21,435 bases of DNA from Intoshia linei (taxonomy: Eukaryota > Orthonectida > Rhopaluridae). Location: the NCBI GenBank assembly GCA_001642005.1, contig LWCA01000647.1:1-21435 (forward strand). Reading direction: 5' to 3'. The translations under genes were made by a program, and so were the position numbers. This document shows positions 1-10,300 of the stretch, one piece after another; positions within the stretch are counted from its first letter, which is position 1, and each line of letters starts with the position of its first letter. Under the pieces are notes generated by a model. That model ran no database searches and was not told where the DNA came from. It was given only the letters and a program-made list of their open reading frames with translations.

Positions 1-42
1 ACATGTGACATTGTATTTATATTTTAATTTTCAAGTAAATTT

Positions 43-148
43 AAAATTTAAGTTGGATTTTCAATTAATTTATTTTTTTGGTATAATAAAGATGTGCTCT
101 CGGCAGAGCTAGGTTCTGTTTGTACGTAGTACATTACAGTCAATCTAG
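43..148 (+). mobile_element. Helitron-like 3' terminus (copy 0)
   Basis: It ends CTAG at 145-148 followed by T. Hairpin TGTAC (121-125), loop GTA, GTACA (129-133) lies 11 nt before CTAG. About 105 bp are alignable by eye with 2423-2525, including CTCGGCAGAG and GTTTGTACGTAGTACAT. Its body would lie to the left, outside the window. Confidence 0.55.
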
Positions 149-554
149 TATTTTATATATTTTTAAATGATAATTTTGGGTTTTCACAAATGGTATTAGA
201 AATCCGTTGATGAATATACTCAATGTTATCTATATTCACATTAAAAAGCTGAGGGCTCGTACCCACATAATCTGTCAAAATTGGATTACAGTATTCATTT
301 TTGGTTCTAATTCACGCTACTCCCCAAAAATACAAAAGTCAACATTTTTATTACCTTAACTTTTGTGTTTTGGAAAGATATTATCATACACGACCCATGA
401 ATTATTCCGTGTTAAATAAATATGGACACACAAAATAGGTCGAGAATTCCTCGTTTAAATTTAAAAAAATGGTATATATGAAAATTGCTAAAACCGGCAA
501 TGTATAATCTTCCAAAATCGTAAAACATGTTAAAAGGGCATAGACCTCTATTTT

Positions 555-870
555 TAAATATTCAAAATTTGGGTAGCAATAAAACAAACCATAGGATTCA
601 ATTTATGAGATTTTCACCCATATTTCTTTATTGAAAATGTGGAGACGTTCAATGCACATTTTTTTTGAAATTATAGGATGCATATTTTTAATTTTAAAAG
701 TCATTTTTCATCGGGAATGCGTATATATCTAGGGTTGATATTTTGTATCTATATCAAGTGGAATAAGCTGTACCAGCATAATCTCTTTTTTTAATTATAG
801 ACAGTAATACATTTTTTTTATTATTAATTGCGTTTTTTGCATTAGACTAATCAGTTTTTATTTATTTTGT
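555..870 (-). repeat. R2 repeat fragment, inverted relative to the 1740-2110 copy
   Basis: Read on the minus strand, this segment repeats landmarks of the forward R2 copies: GGAATAAGCT near 760, GGGAATGCGTA near 713-723, then AATAAAGAAATATGGGTG near 618-636. Together with 1740-2110 it makes arms of roughly 300 bp facing each other across about 900 bp, so the RNA or DNA could fold back. Identity is clearly imperfect. Confidence 0.55.
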
Positions 871-1429
871 GACGGAATTTCGGTCTTTTTTAAAATTTAA
901 ATATCTACAAGTATACTTTTATATTATACTCAATAAACAAATTGGACAATCTGCATAATAAAAATAAAACTTAAAAATAAAAAATTTTAATGTATCTATA
1001 AACCATTTATAGTAATCTCGTATTTTTTTGAAAATATAACGTAACTGAACGAATTATATAATTCATAAATTTTGGACATTATTTTAAATAATATAGAAGT
1101 CTTTTATAGTTGCATAATAAAAATTACGGGGTATATACTGGTTTTCAATTTTCCAATCACACTCTTAACATAAGTTAAGGTAACAAAAGGAAAGAATCGC
1201 GTTTAATTTGTGAAAATTGACTCAAAAATACTATGAAAATTATATTTTATGTTTAATTTTTTATTATCACATATTATTAACATTTTCATTATTAAAAAGG
1301 TTCAGTATCAAGTTAAATATTATTTTTACTTATATAATATGCTATGCAATATTTGTTTGTTTGTCTGCGTGTTACCGTTTATTTTAATAACTATCAGTCT
1401 TAGAATTTTATATAGTCCACAATTCAATT
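871..1429. other. Anonymous AT-rich spacer between inverted R2 arms
   Basis: Homopolymer-rich AT sequence. No open frame with protein-like content, no splice-compatible exon and no confident repeat match was seen, apart from an unlikely 84-codon frame that starts at 1249 and runs into R2. Confidence 0.4.
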
Positions 1430-2525
1430 ACAGTTTTTCCAGGGGTGTTAGCAAAATAAATTTCAACCTCCCAAACTCACATCTTATAAATCAAAAAGCC
1501 TAATTGTTCTTTTTTTGAAAATCAAACAAGTTCGAAAATTTAAAAAAATATATACTTTGATACGGATTTTAAAATAATAAATAATATTGTAAATTCAAAT
1601 TTAAACAAAATATATCTTCAAGGCCAAAATCCCAAATTACTCTATATTTTAATGAAAACAGCGCTAGAATTTAAAAAAATTTACAGGTGGTACAGTTGTA
1701 TTTTGTTAACACACATAAAAATTTTAATCTGATGCCTTCACGATTAATAAAGCATTTTAGTATCCATATATTTTTTTTCCGAAATAATTAAACTGTCCGA
1801 ATATTTAAAAAAAAAGATTATTCTGATAGAGCTTATTCCAGTTAATATATATACAAAATTTCAACCCCAGAAATCTACGCATTCCCGGTGAAAAATAAGT
1901 TTTAATATATTATCAACCAATATTTTTGAAATATTTCGATTAAAATAAAAATTGAACATGTAAATATTGATCTTACAATTTCAAAAAAAATATTCATTAA
2001 ACGTCTACACATTTCCAATAAAGAAATATGAGTGAAAATCTATATAATTCATTTCTTTGGAATTATTTTTATTGCTACGCAATTTTTCAATCTCAAATTC
2101 GCATTTTCAAAACATTCTGTTTGAAATTTAAATTAAAACTACAACAACGAATTACTAAAAGTAATACACATTTGTTATTATCATTTTTATATTTATTGCA
2201 ATCCTTTGCAATTTATATTTAATATTATATACACGTTCTATCTAATAAATTAAAAAAATAGGATAACAATTTTTTTTTAAAATTCTTTATACAAATGTTA
2301 ACAAAACAAAATTAATATAAAATAATTTAATTTAAAGTAAAAAGTAGGTTGATATGACGCTTCCACGTCAAACAAGTTTGGGAACCACTTCTTTAAATAA
2401 TTGATAATAATGAATGTAGGATTTTAAGTTAGATTTTCAACGTGAATTTATTTTTTGGTAGAATAAAAATGTACCCTCGGCAGAGTTAGGTGCTGTTTGT
2501 ACGTAGTACATAACATTCAACCTAG
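1430..2525 (+). mobile_element. Non-autonomous Helitron-like copy with R2 body (copy 2)
   Basis: The right end is CTAG at 2522-2525 followed by T, with hairpin TGTAC (2498-2502)/GTACA (2506-2510) 11 nt inside. The body 1430-2220 is an R2 copy: TTTTTCCAG at 1435, GTTAACACACA near 1705, ACGCATTCCCGGTGAAAAA near 1877, AATAAAGAAATATGAGTG near 2019. The two short open frames here (1249-1503, 2028-2222) are inside the repeat and have no protein-like character. The 5' boundary is not resolved; no TC start was identified. Confidence 0.5.
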
Positions 2526-3889
2526 TATCTGTATATGTAAGGATTAAATTTAAATAGTACAATCTACAATAATAAATGGAAAGCAAACTGTAATATAATA
2601 ACGTTGCACAGTAAACATTGATTTAATTTAATTCCGACTTTTTATTTTATTTAAATTTCTCTTAAGTGGTGATATAATTATATCATCTGTATTAGAAGGG
2701 TATTTTTTTACAAGTGATATACAGTATATCATATACTGTATTTGAAAATGACGATTCATTTAGAGATCAATTTATAAATATAAAGTTGTATGATTATAAT
2801 AAGATAGATATTATAAAAATTATTATATAGAATAGATAATATTAAAAATTTAATGATTAATTATGATATCAAGTCAAAATTTCCATATTATTAAATAATC
2901 GATGCATTTTAAATAGATATGTCATTTTATATATTTAATCATATGCATCATATGTATAAGACAAAAATGAATCTAATTTAAATTTTCGTGGCTACATATG
3001 TATTAATATTATAATATTATAATACATTATAAATATTCAAAAGTTGTCGTCACAATAATTATATTCCCAAGAGACATTGAATCTAATTAAAAATTTAGAT
3101 GCATATAATTCGTAATGTATTTATGTATCTAAAACGACTAAATATCATAATTATTAAAATAATTAAAGGATTTCCTATCAGTTTCGAATATAACATACCC
3201 GAGATTGCTCGTCCGGGTTCGACACAATTTTTGTAAAATGGCGGATTAATTTTTCCAAATTGAGCATTAAAAAATTTATTCTTGAATATCATAACTATTT
3301 TGTAATTAAATTTAAAATGTCGAGTCAATAACACTAGAGAGGTAGGTATGGCTAGACCTGTTCATGATTTGGTTTGGTTCAGAACCATAAACCATTTAAT
3401 CGGTTTACTAGCTGGTTTAACCATTTATTAAATTTATTCATAGATAACATTTAAGAAAAATAATTAAATTATAATCGTTAACAATTTAAGTCTTTGAAAT
3501 TAATTAATTTAATTAATTTAATTCAAAATTTTGACAATTCGATTAGGGATTATTTTTTGATTGTATTAAATTTAAATGTTATTAAATTTGTTGACAAATG
3601 TACTAAATTATGTCACAAAAATTAATAGTAATATTTATTTGTAAGTTTTTAGTAGAGTAATTATAAATACACAACTCCCATCAATTGTCCCTATAATGTA
3701 ATTTATCTTTTATAAAAATATTTGTATACTGTTAAAAAGGTTCGACAAAATTTTTTGTATTGAACCACTGCTCTATAAAATGGATGTCTTCAAAAAGTAT
3801 CATTAAAATTTTAACTTGAATTTTATTGATACTTTTTTCAAATTTAACATTTAAAAATTTGTATATTTTTCAATATCATAAATAGAGCC
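2526..3889. other. Anonymous AT-rich region with short palindromes
   Basis: No gene recognised. It contains perfect palindromes TGATATAATTATATCA (2670-2685) and TGATATACAGTATATCA (2715-2731), an overlapping TACAGTATA-TCA-TATACTGTA hairpin (2720-2740), and TTAATTAA-type runs near 3500-3520. A GGTTTGGTTCAGAACC-rich stretch (about 3370-3420) and a GGTTC...GAACC hairpin (3738-3765) may be ends of one degenerate inverted-repeat element. A 79-codon minus frame at 3095-3334 was not accepted. Confidence 0.4.
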
Positions 3890-4110
3890 GAATCTACCGT
3901 ACTCCAATAACTTTGGAGAGGTTACTAGGGGCTATATGACACTACGCATCGTTTGTGAAAATATTTTTTATTTGAAGTGGCCTCGGGCTTGGTACGCTCG
4001 TCTCTGATCATAATCGTCAAGTGGCCTCTTTGTAGAACATTGCCTTTAGAGAAGGATCATGCTTCAACATTACGCATAGTTTGCAAATTGCAACAATAAC
4101 TACAATGTAT
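3890..4110 (+). repeat. R3 repeat, forward, internally duplicated
   Basis: Segment with ACTTTGGAGAGGTTACTAGG, then TACGCATCGTTTG and AAGTGGCCTCGGGCTTGG. A second, weaker round follows about 130 bp later (TACGCATAGTTTG near 4071) and AAGTGGCCTC recurs near 4019. The same block occurs in reverse at 8625-8760. It is notably less AT-rich than its surroundings. Nature unknown. Confidence 0.5.
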
Positions 4111-4303
4111 ACTAGGGATGTGAATTTCAGTAGTGTTTTAAAAATTTTATGGTGAAGGAACGGATAAAGTTGCGTATGACAGTTTTATGACTACACTGAA
4201 AAAAATGATTTTGGAGAATTGTTTGCTGAGACGCTTGCCATTTTAAAAATTTCATACAAAAATGTTCTACAAAAACTAAAATATAACTTTATTTACTGGA
4301 ATG

Positions 4304-4571
4304 TTATGATGAGAAGATACTGTAGCTATGTTTTGAGTGGTCTTGTGTTGATTTTCATGTTTGGTTGTTCCCTTTGCATCTTTAAATTCAATTTTACCTC
4401 ATTTATTTTTGTTTTTAGAGAAAAATTTTATAAATTTATAAGAATTTTAAACATCGATAAAATAAAAAGTAAACGAAGTAGATCTGAATTTAAACATGTA
4501 AAGTAAACAACCAAACACGACGATTAACACAAGACCACTCAAAACATAGCTACAGTATCTTCTCATCATAA
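4304..4571. mobile_element. Short inverted-repeat element (MITE or foldback)
   Basis: It starts TTATGATGAGAAGATACTGT and ends with the exact reverse complement. Arms of about 44 bp (4304-4348 and 4528-4571) are essentially perfect and continue more weakly to about 70 bp. Total length is 268 bp. The interior is AT-rich with no transposase. No clear target duplication was identified. The 95-codon frame at 4219-4506 simply runs across the left arm and is not a gene. Confidence 0.65.
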
Positions 4572-7303
4572 ACAAATGTGAAACAATGTATACAATCAAT
4601 CACAAAAATAACTATTAATTGTATAATTATAATTTCAGCTCATTTTGTTTAATTTTAAATTTTAACTCTAAATTGTCATGTTGGAATAATTATAATTTTA
4701 TGCGGCACTGATAATTATAATTATTTATCAAGTTGTTACTGTTATAGGCCAGCTTTACAACTCATTTGTGATTAAAATAAGAATTTAACAGTGCCATTAT
4801 TGTCATATCAATAAAAGTATATTATCTATTAGATTAGAGTCAAATGAAAAGGAATCTCAAAATATAAAATAAATATTCATCTTTTAAATTGATTTAATAA
4901 GATACATCGTACATATTCTAGAAGTAACAAAATACAACGGTAACTTTAAAGTTTAAACTAAATTATCTTATACAAAGTTACATATTGTTTTATTATGTTA
5001 AAAATATTATAAATGACTTTACATAAAAATTATAAATGTAAGAATTAAAATGTGCCATATTAAAAACAATTGATTTTAAAATACAAAGTATTTTTTTGTT
5101 GAAATTTCAATGAAATGATTAAATAAAAATAAACAGCTAAAGGGATTGTGATCACTGATCATAGACGAGTGATCACAATATTCATTATATTAAACTTGAT
5201 ATGTGTAACACATAATGAACATTATGTGCTGTACGAACCTATATTAGTAATTGAAACATGTACGATTAACCCAAATACATATCGATATTTAATTAGAATA
5301 ATTAAGACAAATTTTCTTTAGCGTCTATTACACATATCGATATAGTTGGTAGACAAAATTTGCATTACAGGTTTTTTATAATAATAATAAAAGTGTACAC
5401 TGTACCAAGTCCATTGTACATTAATACATTGTATAACTTGAGATTTAAAATGAAGAAAAGTTTGAATTATTGTTCTACATTATTTTGTTTTGATAAATTG
5501 GAGATATTGACAAGGGCACATGAATGAATTAAACTAAATTATCTATATATAGATTAGTTTATCAGTTGTAAATGGTATAAAATTGTATCAATTGATAATT
5601 GTTAGACACGAGTTACGCAAGTGAATATACATATAAGAAATTAAATACTGAAACGCGACATAATCTGGAATTAATAGCATGAATTGATTCAAAATAGAAA
5701 CTCTAGCCGGTTCAGAAAATATTATTTTACAGTAATAACTGATCAAATTTCTCATTAAATTTACATACTATCATTTTCATGAAAAACGAAGGCTAAAAAA
5801 ATTAATGTATATTTCATGTTAATAGTTTCAAAAGAGAATTGTTATTTTTTAGTAATCGATATATTGATTGTCTAAATTTTGAGGGGCCTAATTGACACTG
5901 CGGTTTTTATTATGACAAATCTAATCGATACTTGGTAAACAATAATAAAAGATAACATACTAGCATTATAATTTTATTTTCTAGTGCCAAGACTTATTTA
6001 TGTGGGATGCAAATGAATGTTGAGTGAATGTCTAATGTTTACTGTAGACTGGGACAAGATTTTATTCTTTACATCCCACATTTCAATTAGTTGTACAGAA
6101 TTAAGTTTTTTTTCGATTAAATATAGTGATCAATAAATTATTTTACATGTTACATATCGCATTTGTAGACAGATAAGAGTTTCTGAAACACTAATATATT
6201 CCACATCACATTTTATATAATGTGAATCAAGAGAGAATAGCAATACATAATAAATAGTACGTTCAATTCTACTTTTACAGTTTTGTTTATTAATTTTACT
6301 TGATATAAACTATTTATTCGCCATCAGATTTCATTTATTCAAAAATCTTATTTTACCACGTAATAAAAGTGAATATAAACAAATTTATATTGTACATGTT
6401 TACATTTAAATTTTTATAAAAACTAATCTTACTTTTATAGTTCAAATACTACAAAACCGCCCATACCGAATATATCTATTGATAATACATGTACGAACCA
6501 AAAATTCAAACTACAACTCAATTTTACGAACATTGTAATTTATAACGTAAACTTTTCATTTTAAAATAAAAAAAGGTTTAATTTTTTAATCACGTTTAAA
6601 CATAATAAAATTTGTATCTTTCCATACTATATTTTGATTATATTTATTGTTATTTTAAAATAATTTTAATTACAAATAAAATCAATTGCACCTGTATATA
6701 ATCTATACTTTCTGACTGAGATTCGACTTTAATTATTGAAATTAATAAATACTATTCGTTTAATAATTTCACAATTACTATTTATTATAAATTTTTATCA
6801 GTTAAATTAAGAATTCTAGTTCAAACTCCAGTATTAATAAAAATATGATACTACAGAAAAATTTTAAACATACAAGGATATAGTTGTTCAATGTACATAG
6901 TTGTAATAGTATTTCAATATTTAAGTATTTCGAGTAGACTAATCTAGTTTCAGATAATTTAAATTTAAACTCATAATCAATGAATTTTATTATCAGTGTA
7001 TTAAAGCTGACTGAAAATTGGAAAATTATACAATGTTTATTATAGATTGGTGATTGTGAGTTACGCATAAATAATATATACAAAGGCATTTAACTACTGG
7101 TCGTATTTGAGGATTTATATTTATTTTCGAAAATTCACATAAAAGTAATCAAGATTGAGTTTAATGGTAAAAAAAGTAAATTTAATAATAAAATGTTTTA
7201 ATTAGTTTTGTCAAAGCACACTTTCCCCAATTCAACTCAAAATATTAAATAGTACATTAATTTTAAATTTTTAAAGTCAATTTTAATAAAATTCAAATTT
7301 TAG
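4572..7303. other. Unassigned AT-rich region upstream of the first recognised zinc-finger exon
   Basis: It probably contains intron, promoter or both for the zinc-finger gene, but no exon can be defended. Hairpins occur at 5145-5179 (ATTGTGATCACT arms, 11-nt loop) and 5209-5228 (CACATAATG-AA-CATTATGTG), and TGTGGGATG near 6001 pairs with CATCCCACA near 6072. A 95-codon minus frame at 6802-7089 has an amphipathic, AT-driven composition and was not accepted. Confidence 0.4.
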
Positions 7304-10300
7304 GTACAAATAATAAAAATATCGATATATCAGAAAATTCTTTTCAAGTAGACAAGGAAAGTTCTCTACTAACTACAAATGAAAGTTCTCTAATCGATCT
7401 TAATGAAAGTCTAGATTTTGAAAATGATGAAAAAGAAACAGAAATTAATGATATTGACAGTACACCGATGCAAGCACAAGCAACCATCAATTATTTAAAA
7501 ACTACAAATGATAATGAAGAAAATATTAAAAGAATAGAAATAGCTGAAACATATTCAAATGGTATTCCAGTAAAATTTATTTATCTTGCTATAGATAAAA
7601 ATTTGCCTCAAAATCAATCTATAAATATTACACATTGTAAAGTTAAAACTGAATTAGAAACTGAACTTGAACTTGAAACAGAAAACTCAACTTTAAATGT
7701 TGATTCCACATTAGAAATTAATAATTTAAATAATTTTGATACAATTAGTTGTGACGAAAAAAAAGTGAATGATAAAATACAACAATTGGAGGACAGTGAA
7801 CGCTGTTCACAGGATAAAAACGACATGAAAATTGTTAATAAAATATGTAAAAATATTAAAATGATAGAAAAGGCTGATGAAACTAAATCTAAAACTGAAA
7901 TTACTACTGAACCATCAAATAAATTTAACAAAAAACAAGAAAAATGTGATATAAATTTCAATGATAAAAAAATATATGTTATGTACAAAAATTTAAATGT
8001 AAAATATTTTGATAAATCATCGTCACAAGAATGCAAAAAAAAAATTTGCATAAAAAAAGATCGAATAGAATGTGATAAAATTCAATCTTCAAATAGAAAA
8101 CGTCGTTATAAGGATACAACACAAAATGATGAAAAACTTTTAAAAACTGTTATTGAAATTATAGGAGAACAAATGAAAAAAGAATTGGGTTCGTCAGTTT
8201 CAACCAAAAAATCTAATTTAAAAAAAAACGTGACACAAAAAAATATCATTTCAAATAAAATTAATCATAAAATTTGTAAAAATTTTTCCTCTGATAATAT
8301 AACCATTTTAACTGAAAATAGAGAACCAAGGATTAATATCAAACCTGTTAAAGCTGTTCACAAGTATGTTAATACTAGCATCATTTCAAATTCAAAAACT
8401 TTAAAATTGACTAAAAATAAATTGTTACAATCGGAACAGCATATAAGTTTTATACCTGTTACAAATATGAAACAAATTGAATGGACTAATAAACAAATTG
8501 TAGATACTAAACACAATATTCCTCCTTTGGATAATCTCAATTTTAATAAAAATAATGATTCTATCTTATCAAAGCAAAAAAGTATGTTTTTATCATAATT
8601 TAGTTTTTAATTTCATTTTCCATCTTTTGGGATATATACTTCGACACCAAGCGTGGCCACTTAAAATTAAAAATAAGCCTTGTAATTTCCTCGAACGATG
8701 CGTATGACAATCTGTCATATATCCCTAGCCACTTCTCCAAGGATCAGAAACTTGACTTGCCATTTTTAATAGTTATGATATTCAAGAATATAATTTTTTT
8801 TATTAACTGGAGATTAACTAATTTTTTTTAAATTCTAGGACTATTTATATTTTTTAAAATGAGATATTTGGGGTTGTGGCTCTGAAGATATACCTTTTAA
8901 AAATTATGATAATGTTCATGATTTTAAAATTTGTGTCAGTGTATATTTTTTTAATTTTCACATTAAAAGAAAGAAGGATATTGGGGTTTTTAACCGGTAA
9001 GATGTAAGTTTCTGAGATTGAAATTTATCTTACTTTTCCATGGAAAAACTTTATTATTAGAAATATGGAATTTTTAAAATTCTAGGACTTCGGTATTCAA
9101 ATTAACGATAAGAGACCAACAAAGAGTTTATATAATTTTGTATTGTGTGTTAGATGTGAATAAAAAATTAATCACACGGAGCCATCTGCACAGTTTGAAC
9201 TCATAGGAACATTTGGACATGAATTAGAATCACTGGATTATTTTATTATAAAAAATTTTTGCCTTTTTGTATTGATAAATTGTGACTAATTTACATTTTT
9301 ATATAGTTTTAATTTATGATTATGATTTTGTTTGTTGTAGGATTTTTATTTTTAATGTGGTATTAATTAAACTCTTTATATGGAAATAGCTTATATATTA
9401 AGACTATGTAATACATAATATTGATGAAATTAATTTGCTTCTTATAGTACATTCTATATTCTAAGTCTTAGAATCAAAGAAGTAATATTATGTATATTGT
9501 GTTTATCCAGATTAGCCAAGTATTCGTTACCCGTTGATCCGATTATTGACATTTATTTAATTGTATACCGCTGTGACGTTTTGATTAGAATCTTGGCTTT
9601 TGATACAATTATGACAATTCTTTAGTGTTTGATCGCTTGTTTTTTATTTTTGTACCATTTATTATTTTTTCATTGTACCGTTATTAACGGATAGTTAACA
9701 TAATATATACAATGTACATAATAATTATAATTAGTATTGGCACTGTTAATTGAAATCAATAATCGTTAGTAAGTTTAATTTTTGAGAAATCGGTATTGGA
9801 AGTATTAAAATTTTGTGGATTTCATGACGTTACTGAAATATTCAATAATCCTTAATTATATAAAGTAAAATGGTCACATATGTTGTCTAATTATTTATTT
9901 GTTCCAGTTTATTTAAGAAAGTAAGGGGAATGCAATTTTAAAAATTCTATATTTCTATAACAGTTTTTCCAGAGTGATGTTTTATCGCAAATTTCAATTT
10001 CAGAAATAGAGTCCTTCAAGGTTAAAAACCCAAATTGTCGTTTGTTTTTAAATTCAAACCACTCCTAGAATTATAAAAAATACATACTCTAATACAGTGT
10101 TTCTCAACCTTTTTTACTGCGTGGAACCCTTATGAAATTTCAAAAAATCGCGGCACCTAAAAGCATGATCAAAAATTTTTTTTTCGCATGTTGCATATAT
10201 AAAACAATTTGATTTTTAATTAAAAATTACCCTTTTAATATTGAAAACATAAATTTTTTAATAAAGAAATTTATATTTTCTTCTCAATGAGAATGGTCCT

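Noticed and set aside
3095-3334. Minus-strand 79-codon frame, and a GGGTTCGA stretch at 3215-3222 resembling a tRNA or SINE B box
   Set aside because: No A box or cloverleaf is present upstream, and the frame has no recognisable domain; the B-box match is too short.
4219-4506. Plus-strand 95-codon frame
   Set aside because: It runs through one arm of the inverted-repeat element and has no protein-like pattern.
6802-7089. Minus-strand 95-codon frame upstream of the zinc-finger gene
   Set aside because: Composition is what AT-rich noncoding DNA gives (I, L, F, Y, N); no domain, and the plus strand here is likely intron or upstream sequence.
7614-8540. Minus-strand frames of 145 and 60 codons
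   Set aside because: Shadows of the long zinc-finger exon; the hydrophobic serine/phenylalanine-rich composition is the mirror of a K/N/E-rich coding strand.
8582-8598. Reading the zinc-finger exon straight through to the TAA at 8598 as the gene's end
   Set aside because: A GTATGT donor at 8582 joins in phase to the exon at 12905, which opens a 175-codon frame and leads to the C2H2 finger. A short isoform ending at 8598 remains possible.
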